Counted from the stretch's first letter, positions 1-10,258 are shown. The stretch is 64,000 nt of DNA from Clostridiales bacterium (GCA_029007845.1 JAQXIP010000110.1:1-64000); one strand, 5' to 3'. Notes: generated by a model not told the origin, from the sequence alone. Numbers and translations: made by a program.

Positions 1-8
1 CGGTCTGC

Positions 9-1217
9 GTGTCCATATTTGAAAAAATGTGTTCTGAAAAATCGGACGAGATTATTCTTTTATGCCGCCAGATTGATACGCTTGAGGAGACAAATGAAGA
101 ACTTCAGGTGAATCAGGATAAGATCAAAAAAGCCAATGAGATGCTTGGAATCCAGAAAATCCAATTAGAGGCAGCCAACAAGCAGGTGCGCAATATTAAC
201 GTAGAAATGGGAATCCAGAATGAAGTGCTCCGTCACATTAATACGGTGATGGATATTCAGGAATTAATGGAGAATATCACAGATTTATTAATATCAAAAG
301 TAAATTTGTCTTTTTGTGCAATTGTGATCTTCCCTGGTGTATTAGAAAATGAGAATCCGTATATTAGTTTGAAAACCCAGAACGATGAGCAGATATTCCA
401 GATGCTTCATGAGGTCATTGAGGAAGGCAGGATGGAGCCGTTCATCCGTCATCAGGATGTTTATGTCGATAACTTTGTGAACTCGAACAAATATCAGGTT
501 AATTTTGAAGGGGTTGCAGGTTCCCTTCTCGTTATTTCCATGGCAAAGAGTGGTACAAAAAAAGGTTATCTATTTGTGGGAAATGATAAGAACAACTTTT
601 TTCAGGAAAGTGATAATTTCTATGAAGCAATCAGCCAGCAGTTTTTGATTGCGATGGAGAATTCCAGCTTGTATTATAAAATGGAGCAGATGGCAATCCA
701 TGATGGGTTAACCGGAATCTATAACCGCCGCCACCTGATGGAATTATTTCAAAAGTGCCGAAGTGAAGCGAAAAGCAGTCACACACCGTTATCAGTTGCC
801 TTGTTTGATATTGATCACTTTAAGCTGATTAATGATACGTATGGGCATTTGTTTGGAGATGTGGTAATTAAAACGATTGCCTCTTTGGCACAGGAAGTTG
901 CAAAACACTATAATGGAATTGCAGGCCGGTATGGTGGAGAGGAATTTGTGCTGATCTTTCCTGGAAAGGATATAAAGGAAGCACTTGTCCCGGTAAATAA
1001 TCTTCGTGACAGAGTCAAAACACTGGTGTTAAACCATAATGGAAAAGATGTGTCTGTTAATGTCAGTGCCGGAATTACCAGCTATCCGGAAATCTGCGAT
1101 AATCCGGATGAACTGTTGAACCGTGCCGATTGGGCAATGTACAGTTCCAAGCAGAATGGACGTGACAAGATCACGGTTGACAGTGATGAGATTCTGCAAT
1201 CAGTAAAAATGGAATAA
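9..1217 (+). CDS. Diguanylate cyclase (GGDEF), 5' end probably outside window
   Basis: Synthesises cyclic di-GMP from two GTP. The readable protein (402 aa) has a coiled-coil-like N-terminus (about residues 15-70), a GAF-like middle section (about 85-215) and a C-terminal GGDEF domain whose active-site motif reads GGEEF near residue 310. The four residues that would form the inhibitory RxxD site, five positions before GGEEF, read HYNG, so product inhibition is probably absent. The reading frame starts on a GTG only nine bases into the window and has no visible ribosome binding site, so the true gene very likely begins upstream and may carry further sensor domains. The MBL hydrolase follows after 20 bases. 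Confidence 0.88.
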   Translation: MSIFEKMCSEKSDEIILLCRQIDTLEETNEELQVNQDKIKKANEMLGIQKIQLEAANKQVRNINVEMGIQNEVLRHINTVMDIQELMENITDLLISKVNLSFCAIVIFPGVLENENPYISLKTQNDEQIFQMLHEVIEEGRMEPFIRHQDVYVDNFVNSNKYQVNFEGVAGSLLVISMAKSGTKKGYLFVGNDKNNFFQESDNFYEAISQQFLIAMENSSLYYKMEQMAIHDGLTGIYNRRHLMELFQKCRSEAKSSHTPLSVALFDIDHFKLINDTYGHLFGDVVIKTIASLAQEVAKHYNGIAGRYGGEEFVLIFPGKDIKEALVPVNNLRDRVKTLVLNHNGKDVSVNVSAGITSYPEICDNPDELLNRADWAMYSSKQNGRDKITVDSDEILQSVKME

Positions 1218-1237
1218 AATCAGGAGGAATATTCGAC

Positions 1238-2038
1238 ATGGAACTTTGTAGTATAGCAAGCGGAAGCAGTGGTAATTGTATCTATGTTGGCAATGACCAT
1301 ACGCATCTTTTGCTTGATGCAGGAATTAGTGGCAAGAAAATCGAACAGGGACTTTCTTCCATTGATATTAATCCGGAACATTTATCCGGAATTCTAATTA
1401 CCCATGAGCACTCGGATCATATTAAAGGTCTTGGTGTGATGGTTCGCAGATATCATCTACCCGTTTACGCAACTGCAGAAACCATCCACGCAGCACTGCA
1501 TGGGAAAAGCAGTATTGGCAAAATCCCGCAGGAATGTATTCATCTTGTGACACCAGATGAGCCATTTACGATTCAGGATATCAACGTCATGCCGTTTTCC
1601 ATTTCGCATGATGCGGCCAATCCGGTATCCTATACTTTTTCCCAGGAGGATGGAAAAAAAGTAGGGGTTGCTACCGATCTCGGTGTCTATGATGATTATA
1701 TTGTTAAGAATCTTGCAGATTCGGATGTCCTTTTACTTGAGGCAAACCATGATATCAGCATGCTGGAAGTCGGACCATATCCTTATGTTTTAAAACAACG
1801 CATATTAGGAAAACGGGGTCACCTTTCCAATGATAACACGGGCAGGCTTTTAAATGAATTGCTGCACCCAGGTTTAAAACATGTCTTTTTAGGACATCTG
1901 AGCAAAGAAAATAATTACCCTGATCTGGCATTTGAAACAGTAAAATGTGAGATGGAGAAAGAAAATCCGGATATCCTGCAGAAAATCTCCCTTCAGGTTG
2001 CAAAGAGGGATGATGTATGCGAACCGGTTTTTGTATAA
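1238..2038 (+). CDS. MBL-fold metallo-hydrolase (YycJ/WalJ-like)
   Basis: A 266-aa metallo-beta-lactamase-fold hydrolase. The metal-binding signature HEHSDH is at residues 56-61, the N-terminus has the GSSGNC motif of the YycJ/WalJ subgroup, and later His and Asp ligands are present (SHDA, GHLS). YycJ-type proteins in Firmicutes are thought to be nucleases linked to WalKR or DNA processing; here there is no walKR neighbour, so the substrate is unknown. A good ribosome binding site (AGGAGGAA) precedes the ATG. It probably shares a transcript with the upstream cyclase and the downstream ACT protein. Confidence 0.85.
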   Translation: MELCSIASGSSGNCIYVGNDHTHLLLDAGISGKKIEQGLSSIDINPEHLSGILITHEHSDHIKGLGVMVRRYHLPVYATAETIHAALHGKSSIGKIPQECIHLVTPDEPFTIQDINVMPFSISHDAANPVSYTFSQEDGKKVGVATDLGVYDDYIVKNLADSDVLLLEANHDISMLEVGPYPYVLKQRILGKRGHLSNDNTGRLLNELLHPGLKHVFLGHLSKENNYPDLAFETVKCEMEKENPDILQKISLQVAKRDDVCEPVFV

Positions 2039-2069
2039 TAGATCAAAACAAATGGAGGACAGTTTCATT

Positions 2070-2342
2070 ATGAAAAAAGCGATTATAACAGTAGTAGGAA
2101 AAGACAGTGTTGGGATTATTGCCAAGGTGTGCACGTATCTTGCAAATAATCAGATTAATATTATGGACATTTCACAGACAATTGTGCAAGGCTTCTTTAA
2201 TATGATGATGATTGTGGATCTGAATGCTTCCGGAAAATCTTTTGATGTGATTTCCGAAGAATTAGACCAGATTGGTGAGGAAATTGGATGCAGCGTAAAA
2301 CTTCAGATGGAAGACATATTTAATTCCATGCACCGTATTTAA
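2070..2342 (+). CDS. ACT domain protein (UPF0237 family)
   Basis: A single ACT domain of 90 aa, a small regulatory fold that binds amino acids or related ligands. The frame is open further upstream, but the chosen ATG follows an AATGGAGGA ribosome binding site and gives the usual family length; the N-terminus (ITVVGKDSVGIIAKV) is typical of stand-alone ACT proteins. It sits 24 bases before a DUF711 protein, a pairing common in Firmicutes and archaea, so the two products probably act together. The ligand is not known. Confidence 0.9.
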   Translation: MKKAIITVVGKDSVGIIAKVCTYLANNQINIMDISQTIVQGFFNMMMIVDLNASGKSFDVISEELDQIGEEIGCSVKLQMEDIFNSMHRI

Positions 2343-2366
2343 AAAAGGATAGGAGAACGATCATAT

Positions 2367-3731
2367 ATGATTAACATAAATGAAGTTATTGAAACGAATT
2401 CCATGATTGAACAGATGAATCTGGATGTTCGTACGATTACACTTGGTATCAGTCTTTTGGATTGTATTGATCCGGATCTGGAGGCATGTAAGGATAAAAT
2501 ATATCAAAAGATTACGACTCTTGCGAAAGATCTGGTCTTTACCGGTCAGGAAATCGAAAAAGAATTCGGCATTCCGATTGTCAATAAACGGATTTCCATT
2601 ACCCCGATTGCAATTGTAGGTTCCGCAGCTTGTAAAAAGCCGGAGGATTATGTAGAACTTGCAAAAACCCTTGACCGTGCAGCCAAAACAGTTGGTGTGA
2701 ATTTTATTGGCGGATACTCTGCCATCGTGTCAAAGGGGATGACAGAGAGCGACCGGATCTTTATGGAGTCGATTCCGGAAGCATTAAAGGTTACAGACCG
2801 GATATGCAGCTCAGTGAATGTTGGATCTACAAAGACCGGGTTAAATATGGATGCTGTGCGGAAAATGGGAGATATTATTAAACAGACAGCAGAACTAACG
2901 AAAGAGCAGGATTCCCTTGGCTGTGCAAAATTAGTTGTCTTGTGTAATGCCCCGGATGACAATCCGTTTATGGCAGGTGCATTTCATGGTGTGTCTGAAG
3001 CAGAAGCAATTATCAATGTAGGTGTCAGCGGACCAGGAGTTGTAAAAAAAGCATTGGAAAGCTGTCATGGGGCTGATTTTGGAACAATGTGTGAAACCGT
3101 GAAAAAAACGGCATTTAAAATCACCCGTGTTGGCCAGTTAGTAGCAAGAGAAGCATCGAAACGGCTCGGGATTCCATTCGGAATTGTGGATCTTTCTCTG
3201 GCACCAACTCCTGCGGTTGGTGACAGTATTGCAGAGATCTTTCAGGAAATGGGACTTGAGAGGGCTGGAGCGCCAGGAACCACTGCGGCTTTGGCACTGT
3301 TAAATGATCAGGTAAAAAAAGGTGGTGTAATGGCTTCTTCTTATGTGGGCGGATTAAGTGGTGCATTTATTCCTGTTAGTGAAGATCAGGGAATGATTGA
3401 TGCGGTAAGTGACGGTGCACTCACCTCAGAGAAGCTGGAAGCCATGACTTGTGTCTGCTCGGTTGGCCTGGATATGATTGCAATCCCTGGAGACACAAAG
3501 CCAGAGACGATCTCCGGCATTATTGCAGATGAGATGGCAATTGGAATGATTAACCAGAAGACAACTGCGGCTCGTCTGATTCCGGTTATTGGAAAAACGG
3601 TTGGCGAGTCTGCGGAGTTTGGCGGTTTGCTAGGATATGCACCAATTATGCCGGTTAATTCTTTTTCCTGTGATGAATTCGTAAACCGGGGCGGAAGAAT
3701 TCCGGCACCAATCCATAGTTTTAAAAATTAA
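2367..3731 (+). CDS. DUF711 / PFL family protein (UPF0210)
   Basis: A 454-aa member of the UPF0210 (DUF711) family, whose fold is related to the glycyl-radical enzyme barrel although no glycyl-radical loop is visible. Length and sequence are full and collinear with the family. It follows the ACT-domain gene with an AGGAGAA ribosome binding site, and a terminator lies about 60 bases after its stop, so the ACT gene and this one form the end of an operon. The reaction is not established. Confidence 0.88.
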   Translation: MININEVIETNSMIEQMNLDVRTITLGISLLDCIDPDLEACKDKIYQKITTLAKDLVFTGQEIEKEFGIPIVNKRISITPIAIVGSAACKKPEDYVELAKTLDRAAKTVGVNFIGGYSAIVSKGMTESDRIFMESIPEALKVTDRICSSVNVGSTKTGLNMDAVRKMGDIIKQTAELTKEQDSLGCAKLVVLCNAPDDNPFMAGAFHGVSEAEAIINVGVSGPGVVKKALESCHGADFGTMCETVKKTAFKITRVGQLVAREASKRLGIPFGIVDLSLAPTPAVGDSIAEIFQEMGLERAGAPGTTAALALLNDQVKKGGVMASSYVGGLSGAFIPVSEDQGMIDAVSDGALTSEKLEAMTCVCSVGLDMIAIPGDTKPETISGIIADEMAIGMINQKTTAARLIPVIGKTVGESAEFGGLLGYAPIMPVNSFSCDEFVNRGGRIPAPIHSFKN

Positions 3732-3793
3732 TTGAAAATGGCAGGAATATATTTGGCATTTTTGCATAAGTTTATGTTGTCATGAAAAAAATC

Positions 3794-3826
3794 AGGGTGT
3801 CCACAGAAATGCTGGATGCCCTTTTT
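3794..3826 (+). terminator. Rho-independent terminator after DUF711 gene
   Basis: The arms AGGGTGTCCA (3794-3803) and TGGATGCCCT (3813-3822) form a 10-bp stem, including two G-T wobble pairs, with a 9-base loop and a run of five T. It lies between the DUF711 gene and the dipeptidase. Its position makes any start of the dipeptidase upstream of 3858 unlikely. Confidence 0.75.
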
Positions 3827-3857
3827 GAAGGATTATGAAGAAGAAAGGCGGAAAAAC

Positions 3858-5306
3858 ATGTTTGAGCAATTGGATGCACATGGGATATTTGAATATTTTC
3901 AGAAGATCAGTGAGATTCCAAGAGGTTCGGGTCATACTGGCCAGATCAGCCGTTATCTTGTGGAAACAGCTAAGAAAAAAGGATTTTGGGTGTGTCAGGA
4001 CGAAGTGGGCAATGTATTAATAAAAAAACCAGGATCAAAGGGCTGTGAGCATCTTCCTCCAGTTACCATTCAGGGGCATATGGATATGGTATGTGAGAAA
4101 AATAGTGATACGATCCATGATTTCTTAAACGAAGGATTAAAGCTTAAGCTTGAGGGAGATTTTATCTATGCCGAGGGTACAACACTTGGCGGGGATGATG
4201 GGATTGCGCTGGCATATGGTTTCGCATTACTGGATGAGGAAAATCTGGTGCATCCTCCCCTACAGATTTTGTTTACCGTAGATGAGGAAACCGGAATGGA
4301 CGGTGCATGGGCATTTGATGGATCACTTCTTGAGGGCACGGCATTTTTGAACCTGGATTCTGAAGAGGAAGGCATTTTTATTACAAGCTGTGCAGGAGGA
4401 CTTACCGGGATCCTTCACGTGCCGGTTGTTTATCAGGAGTGTTACGACAAACATCTTGTCTCTTTTTCGATCAGCGGTCTGAAAGGCGGTCATTCCGGTA
4501 CGGAAATTAATCAGAATCTGGCAAATGCCAATCAGCTCATGGGACGCTGCCTGTCTTTCTTACAGGAACATGCTTCCTTTTCCATTGTTAGCCTTGAGGG
4601 CGGATTAAAGGAAAATGCTATACCAAGAGAAGCATCTGCCATTCTTTCGGTAACCGATCTGGATTTATTTTTATCAGAAGCAGACCGGTTGAAACAGGAG
4701 CTTTTGGACGAATTAAGAGGATTTGAACCAGGACTTTCCATTACCGTTAAAACAATTACACCGGATAAAAAGAAAACAACAATGCTTACCAAAGAATCTG
4801 CGATGGATGTCATTGACCTTCTTCAATTTCTTCCAAATGGAGTTCGTTCTATGAGCAGCCACGTAGACGGTCTTGTTGAGACATCCCTTAATATCGGAAT
4901 TATCCGGCTTAATGAGAAAGAATTAACGGTAACTTGTTCGGTAAGAAGTTCTGTAGAACAGGCAAAGATGAATGTAAGCCGGATTTTAAAACGAATGGCT
5001 CATCGGTTTGAAGGTACCTATGAGATGCGGGGCAATTATCCGGGCTGGCCATATCGGGAACAATCAAGGCTTCGGGAGATCTGTGTTGAAACATATCAGG
5101 AGAAGTATGGGAAAGAACCGGTATTAGAAGCATTACATGCAGGTCTGGAATGTGGAATCCTGCTTGGCAAGAAACCGGAACTTGATATTGTTTCTATGGG
5201 ACCGGACATTTTTGATATCCATACTCCAAAAGAGCGGATGTCAATTTCTTCGGTAAACCGGGTATACGATTTTCTCTGTACCGTATTAGAAAAACTGACC
5301 CGTTAG
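3858..5306 (+). CDS. pepD: Aminoacyl-histidine dipeptidase (M20 family, PepD-like)
   Basis: A cytosolic zinc dipeptidase of 482 aa that splits Xaa-His and other dipeptides. The M20 signature residues are visible: GHMDMV (metal His and catalytic Asp), GGDDGIAL (bridging Asp) and DEETGMDG (catalytic Glu and metal ligand). The ATG at 3858 is preferred because it follows a GAAAGGCGG ribosome binding site and gives the typical N-terminus; an in-frame ATG at 3816 lies inside the preceding terminator. The length is normal for PepD. Confidence 0.9.
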   Translation: MFEQLDAHGIFEYFQKISEIPRGSGHTGQISRYLVETAKKKGFWVCQDEVGNVLIKKPGSKGCEHLPPVTIQGHMDMVCEKNSDTIHDFLNEGLKLKLEGDFIYAEGTTLGGDDGIALAYGFALLDEENLVHPPLQILFTVDEETGMDGAWAFDGSLLEGTAFLNLDSEEEGIFITSCAGGLTGILHVPVVYQECYDKHLVSFSISGLKGGHSGTEINQNLANANQLMGRCLSFLQEHASFSIVSLEGGLKENAIPREASAILSVTDLDLFLSEADRLKQELLDELRGFEPGLSITVKTITPDKKKTTMLTKESAMDVIDLLQFLPNGVRSMSSHVDGLVETSLNIGIIRLNEKELTVTCSVRSSVEQAKMNVSRILKRMAHRFEGTYEMRGNYPGWPYREQSRLREICVETYQEKYGKEPVLEALHAGLECGILLGKKPELDIVSMGPDIFDIHTPKERMSISSVNRVYDFLCTVLEKLTR

Positions 5307-5350
5307 AGGAATCTTGTCGGTTAAAAGTGGATGAAATTTATAAGAGATTG

Positions 5351-5359
5351 TGATAGAAT
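5351..5359 (+). promoter_or_regulatory. Possible extended -10 promoter of alarmone synthetase gene
   Basis: TGA followed directly by TAGAAT forms an extended -10 element about 50 bases before the start codon. No good -35 hexamer is seen at the right distance, so the assignment is tentative. Confidence 0.35.
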
Positions 5360-5406
5360 AAAACTAGTTTTGTAAGGAAAATTTGAGAGCGGAAAGGAAA
5401 TTGATC

Positions 5407-6210
5407 ATGGAGATTCAGTTATGGAGAGAAATCCTGGATCCTTATGCATTGGCGGTAGAGGAATTAGTTGTTAAATTTAACCATATGATTACCGAATTTC
5501 GGAATGCGGGGGAATATTCCCCAATTGAACAGGTAAATGGACGGGTGAAGTCCATCTCCAGTATATTGGAAAAAACACAGAAAAAGAAAATTGATCTGGA
5601 AGATTTTGAAAACTACCTGGATGATATTGCGGGAATCCGTATCATATGCCAATTTGTAGAGGATATTGATAAAGTCGTGGAGCTTGTACGAGACCGGAAT
5701 GATATGGAAGTAGTCAGTGAAAAAGACTACATAAGCAATGCAAAGGCAAGTGGATACCGCAGTTATCATATGATTGTGAATTATACGGTGTATACCTACA
5801 AAGGTCCAAAAGCGTTGAAGGCAGAGATTCAGATTCGTACACTTGCCATGAATTTCTTGGCAACAATTGAACATTCCCTGCAATACAAATACAAAGATAA
5901 CATGCCGGAACATGTGCGGAAACGTCTGCTTAAGTCGGCGCAGGCAATTGTGGTATTAGATGATGAGATGTCAAAAGTCCGGGGAGAGATTATGGATGCC
6001 CAGAATTCCTTTAAACGTAAGGCAAATGTGGTAGCTGATATTCTGACAAATATCCAGAATCTTTACAAAGTGGCAAATAAACGGGAAGTCGTGAAAATTC
6101 AGGATGAATTTTTCCGAATCTACCAGATGGACGATTTATCACAGTTAGAGCGTTTTAATAAGGAACTGGATATGATATCAGAGGGATATCGCGCACAGAG
6201 CCTGTACTAA
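5407..6210 (+). CDS. Small alarmone synthetase, (p)ppGpp synthase family
   Basis: A 267-aa stand-alone RelA/SpoT synthetase domain that transfers pyrophosphate from ATP to GTP or GDP. Visible motifs are the substrate-binding ASGYRSYH and the EIQIRT...HSLQYKYK block; there is no HD hydrolase, TGS or ACT domain, so it belongs to the small RelP/RelQ-type enzymes, with a longer C-terminus than usual. The ATG at 5407 is preferred over an in-frame TTG at 5383 because GGAAAGGAAA sits at correct spacing before it. Confidence 0.88.
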   Translation: MEIQLWREILDPYALAVEELVVKFNHMITEFRNAGEYSPIEQVNGRVKSISSILEKTQKKKIDLEDFENYLDDIAGIRIICQFVEDIDKVVELVRDRNDMEVVSEKDYISNAKASGYRSYHMIVNYTVYTYKGPKALKAEIQIRTLAMNFLATIEHSLQYKYKDNMPEHVRKRLLKSAQAIVVLDDEMSKVRGEIMDAQNSFKRKANVVADILTNIQNLYKVANKREVVKIQDEFFRIYQMDDLSQLERFNKELDMISEGYRAQSLY

Positions 6211-6240
6211 TTCGAGAAAGGGACCATTAAGGAAAATACC

Positions 6241-7638
6241 ATGCAGAAATTACCGGAAGCTTTTGTAGAGCGGATGAAAGAGATGTTAGGTGGAGAGTTT
6301 GAAGATTATGAGGCAAGTTTCGAAAAACCTTCGTATACGGGGCTTCGTGTGAATAACCGCAAGCTCTCTACGGAACAATTTGAACAGATCAGCCCGTTTC
6401 CTTTGTCAAGGGTACCTTGGACAAAGAACGGGTTTTACTATGATGGAAAAGACCAGCCGGCAAAACATCCTTATTATTATGCCGGATTATATTATATACA
6501 GGAACCGAGTGCCATGACACCGGCTGCCATATTACCGGTAGAACCTGGGGATAAGGTGCTCGATCTCTGTGCGGCTCCCGGAGGAAAAAGCACCGAACTT
6601 GCTGCAAAATTAAATGGAACGGGTGTATTGGTATCCAATGATATCAGTGCATCGAGAACAAAAGCACTACTAAAAAATCTGGAGCTTTTTGGTTCCGACC
6701 GCTGTGTGGTATTAAACGAAGTTCCAGATCATCTTTCCCAGACCTTTTTTGAATACTTTGACAAAATACTGATTGATGCGCCATGTTCGGGAGAAGGCAT
6801 GTTCCGGAAAGATGCAGCGATCCGGAAAGCGTGGGAAAAGCAGGGACCGGATTTTTATGCAAAGATTCAGCGCTCCATTCTGGATGCAGCAGTGCAGCTT
6901 CTGAAACCAGGTGGGATGATGCTTTACTCCACATGTACGTTTTCCAGTGTAGAAAACGAAGATTCCATTATATATGCACTGGCAAAGTATCCGGAGCTTT
7001 CGCTTGTTCCGGTTCCGAAGGATTACGGTTTTGCGGACGGACGGGTTGATCTTGTTTCAGAAGAGATTCCAATTTCCGAAGAAAGGAAAAAAACGATTGC
7101 CAATACAGCAAGGTTATGGCCGTTCCGGATTCAGGGAGAAGGACATTTTGTAGCGCTTCTAAAAAAAGAAGGGGAATGTCAGAGAGGCTCCTTTGAAAAG
7201 AAAGGAATCCACCCTGACTTTGTCAAGCTTCCAAAGGAAATCCTGGATTTTCTTTCACACACCGGCTGTTCCTTTGAGGGATACCGGCCAGAACTCCATG
7301 GCGAGCGGTTGTTCTTGATACCAGAAGAGATTCCGGATCTGAAAGGACTTCGGGTTGTAAGAAGTGGGTTGTTTGCCGGATACGATCTGAAAAACCGCTT
7401 TGAACCAAGCCAGGCGTTTGCCATGACACTTGACTCCAGCCATTGGGATAACTGTCTATCTTTGGCTGCCAGTGATCCAAAGGTTGTCAAGTATTTAAAA
7501 GGAGAAACACTTGATCTTTCGGAGGAATTAAAGCCCGGCTGGGTACTTGTGCTTGTTGACGGCTATCCGCTAGGCTGGGGAAAATATGCAAAGGGACGCT
7601 TGAAGAATAAGTATCTGGCAGGATGGAGAATGATGTAA
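6241..7638 (+). CDS. rsmF: 16S rRNA m5C methyltransferase (RsmF-type)
   Basis: A SAM-dependent RNA cytosine-C5 methyltransferase of the RsmB/RsmF (NOL1/NOP2/Sun) family, 465 aa. It shows the SAM-binding DLCAAPGGKS near residue 107, DAPCSGEGMF near 180 with the product-release Cys, and YSTCTF with the nucleophilic Cys. The C-terminal region resembles the RsmF-specific RNA-binding extension rather than the NusB domain of RsmB. Its stop codon overlaps the start of the next gene, also an rRNA modification enzyme. Confidence 0.88.
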   Translation: MQKLPEAFVERMKEMLGGEFEDYEASFEKPSYTGLRVNNRKLSTEQFEQISPFPLSRVPWTKNGFYYDGKDQPAKHPYYYAGLYYIQEPSAMTPAAILPVEPGDKVLDLCAAPGGKSTELAAKLNGTGVLVSNDISASRTKALLKNLELFGSDRCVVLNEVPDHLSQTFFEYFDKILIDAPCSGEGMFRKDAAIRKAWEKQGPDFYAKIQRSILDAAVQLLKPGGMMLYSTCTFSSVENEDSIIYALAKYPELSLVPVPKDYGFADGRVDLVSEEIPISEERKKTIANTARLWPFRIQGEGHFVALLKKEGECQRGSFEKKGIHPDFVKLPKEILDFLSHTGCSFEGYRPELHGERLFLIPEEIPDLKGLRVVRSGLFAGYDLKNRFEPSQAFAMTLDSSHWDNCLSLAASDPKVVKYLKGETLDLSEELKPGWVLVLVDGYPLGWGKYAKGRLKNKYLAGWRMM

Positions 7639-8372
7639 TGAAAGGAATTCGTCTGGATAAGTATCTGGCAGATATGAAAAAAGGCACAAGAAGCCAGATA
7701 AAAACAGATATACGGAAAGGAATTGTTTCGGTGAACGGGGTTGTGGAGAATTCTCCCCAGCGTAAGATTACGAGTGAGGATCAGGTGTGTTATGGGAAGG
7801 AAACGGTTTCTTATGACCCACACCGTTATTTTCTCATGAATAAACCTGCTGGTGTCATTACCGCTACAAAAGATGCAAAAGAACGGACGGTTCTTTCTTT
7901 ATTAAAGCCAGAGGACCGTACTTCGGATCTGTTTCCGGTAGGGCGTCTTGATAAAGATACGGAAGGACTTTTGCTTTTAACGAATGATGGAGAACTGGCT
8001 CATACGCTGCTTTCACCTAAAAAACATGTCGAGAAAGCTTATTATGTAAGACTGGATGGAGTCCTTACGAAAGAAGGAATCGGTGAACTGGAAAGGGGCA
8101 TTCTATTAAAAGACGGGACAAGATGCAAGCCTGCCCAGTGTGAGGTGCTGGCAACGGATTTGAGTTTAAAAACCTGTGAGGTAGTTCTTACGATTACGGA
8201 AGGAAAATATCATCAGGTTAAGCGGATGATGGCTGCCTTAAAAACCCATGTGTCGTATCTGAAACGGATTCGCATGGGGACGCTTGTTCTGGATGATTCT
8301 CTTACTGCAGGGACTTACCGGGAATTAACAAAAGAGGAACAAAATAAGCTTATGGAAAGCATAAAGCATTAG
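7638..8372 (+). CDS. rsuA: Pseudouridine synthase, RsuA family
   Basis: A 244-aa pseudouridine synthase with an N-terminal S4 RNA-binding domain (IRLDKYLADM...) and the catalytic motif GRLDKDTEGLLLLTNDG, whose Asp is the nucleophile. The family modifies U516 of 16S rRNA. The ATG at 7638 overlaps the stop of the methyltransferase gene by one base and is preceded by GGATGGAG; an in-frame ATG 15 bases earlier has no good ribosome binding site. Translational coupling with the preceding gene is likely. Confidence 0.87.
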   Translation: MKGIRLDKYLADMKKGTRSQIKTDIRKGIVSVNGVVENSPQRKITSEDQVCYGKETVSYDPHRYFLMNKPAGVITATKDAKERTVLSLLKPEDRTSDLFPVGRLDKDTEGLLLLTNDGELAHTLLSPKKHVEKAYYVRLDGVLTKEGIGELERGILLKDGTRCKPAQCEVLATDLSLKTCEVVLTITEGKYHQVKRMMAALKTHVSYLKRIRMGTLVLDDSLTAGTYRELTKEEQNKLMESIKH

Positions 8373-8383
8373 AGGAGGTACCG

Positions 8384-10258
8384 ATGGGATTTTTACCTGT
8401 ATGTAAACAAGATATGAAAGCACGTGGGTGGGACTGCGTCGATTTTGTATATGTAATCGGGGATGCCTATGTGGATCACCCATCTTTTGGACCAGCCATA
8501 ATCAGCCGGGTGCTTTCGTCCAGAGGATACCGGATTGGCATCATCAGCCAGCCGGATTGGAACGATGAGACTTCGATACAGGAATTTGGCATGCCCCGTC
8601 TTGGCTTTCTTGTCTGTGCCGGAAACATGGATACGATGGTAAACCATTACACCTCTGCTAAAAAAAGAAGACATCAGGATGCATACACTCCAGGCGGTGT
8701 AATTGGCAGACGTCCTGACCGTGCAACGGTCGTATATTGTAATTTTATTCGGAAAGTGTATAAAAAGGTTCCGATTATTATCGGTGGAATTGAAGCAAGC
8801 CTAAGAAGACTGGCTCATTATGATTATTGGAGCGATTCCCTGAAGCGCTCGATACTTTTAGACTCCGGAGCAAATCTTTTATCTTATGGAATGGGAGAAC
8901 ATTCCATTGTAGAGATTGCAGAAGCACTGGACGCAGGCATTCCGGTGGAACAGATTACTTATGTCCGTGGAACGGTATACCGGGCAAAGGAAGTGGAAAT
9001 GGATGACCAGACAATTATGCTTCCTTCCTATAAAGAATTGTGCCAGGAAAAGAAAGCATATGCCGAAAGTTTTTATACCCAGTACATGAATACCGATCCA
9101 TATTCCGGAAAACGGCTGGTGGAGCCGTATAAAGAAAAAGAATATGTTGTCCAGAATCCACCGGCATATCCGCTTACGACACAGGAGATGGATGATATCT
9201 ACGATCTACCATATATGCGGACGTATCATCCAATGTATGAAAAAGATGGCGGCATTCCGGCACTTGCCGATCTGCGTTTCAGCCTTGTAAGTAACCGTGG
9301 ATGCTTCGGTGGATGCAGTTTTTGTGCCTTAACCTTTCATCAGGGGCGTATTCTGCAAACGAGAAGTAAAGAGTCTATTTTACGGGAAGCAGAACTTATG
9401 ATTCAAGATCCGGATTTTAAGGGATATATTTTTGATGTGGGAGGACCTACGGCGAATTTTCGCCAAAAAGCCTGCGAAAAACAGGAGACAAAAGGCGTAT
9501 GTCCGGCTAAACAATGTCTTTATCCAAAACCATGTCCCAATTTACGGGTGAGCCACGAAGAATACCTGGACATCCTTCATGCACTGAGAAGCCTTCCGGG
9601 AGTAAAAAAAGTATTTATCCGTTCTGGAATCCGATTTGACTATGTAATGGCAGATAAAAGTGACCGTTTTCTGAAGGAGCTTTGTGAGAATCATGTAAGC
9701 GGGCAGTTAAAAGTTGCCCCGGAGCATGTGTCTGGTGAGGTTCTAAAATATATGGGAAAACCGGATAATCATGTATATGAGGCATTTATTGAACGCTATA
9801 CGAAGGTGAACCGGCTGATTGGCAAAAAACAGTATGTGGTTCCTTACCTCATGTCTTCCCATCCCGGTTCAACGATGAAGGAAGCAGTCAAGCTGGCGGA
9901 ATATGTGAAAAAGATGGGGTTTAACCCGGAACAGGTGCAGGATTTTTACCCGACACCGTCCACGATATCGACCTGCATGTTTTATACCGGACTTGATCCG
10001 AGAACCATGAAACCGGTCTATGTGCCAAAATCCCCTCACGAAAAGGCAATCCAGCGGGCATTAATCCAGTACCGGAATCCGGATAATTATGATCTGGTGC
10101 TGGAAGGACTGAAGCGTGCCGGACGCATGGATTTAGTAGGATTTGACCAGACAACCTGTCTTATCTCACCGAGAAAAATAAAAAAATCCAGACAGCCGGT
10201 GAAAAGGGAAGAAGCGAAGAAAAAGAAGAAAACGATACGAAATGTTCATAAAAAATAA
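8384..10258 (+). CDS. YgiQ family radical SAM protein (UPF0313)
   Basis: A 624-aa radical SAM protein. The 4Fe-4S cluster motif CFGGCSFC lies at about residues 306-313, after a long N-terminal domain typical of YgiQ (FLPVCKQDM...). The C-terminal tail is very rich in Lys and Arg. A strong AGGAGGT site precedes the ATG. Members are widespread but the reaction is unknown. The gene sits in a run of RNA modification genes, which is only a weak hint at function. Confidence 0.88.
   Translation: MGFLPVCKQDMKARGWDCVDFVYVIGDAYVDHPSFGPAIISRVLSSRGYRIGIISQPDWNDETSIQEFGMPRLGFLVCAGNMDTMVNHYTSAKKRRHQDAYTPGGVIGRRPDRATVVYCNFIRKVYKKVPIIIGGIEASLRRLAHYDYWSDSLKRSILLDSGANLLSYGMGEHSIVEIAEALDAGIPVEQITYVRGTVYRAKEVEMDDQTIMLPSYKELCQEKKAYAESFYTQYMNTDPYSGKRLVEPYKEKEYVVQNPPAYPLTTQEMDDIYDLPYMRTYHPMYEKDGGIPALADLRFSLVSNRGCFGGCSFCALTFHQGRILQTRSKESILREAELMIQDPDFKGYIFDVGGPTANFRQKACEKQETKGVCPAKQCLYPKPCPNLRVSHEEYLDILHALRSLPGVKKVFIRSGIRFDYVMADKSDRFLKELCENHVSGQLKVAPEHVSGEVLKYMGKPDNHVYEAFIERYTKVNRLIGKKQYVVPYLMSSHPGSTMKEAVKLAEYVKKMGFNPEQVQDFYPTPSTISTCMFYTGLDPRTMKPVYVPKSPHEKAIQRALIQYRNPDNYDLVLEGLKRAGRMDLVGFDQTTCLISPRKIKKSRQPVKREEAKKKKKTIRNVHKK

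Noticed and set aside
3816-3857. Earlier in-frame ATG for the dipeptidase
   Set aside because: It lies inside the terminator of the previous gene and lacks a ribosome binding site; the ATG at 3858 has a good one.
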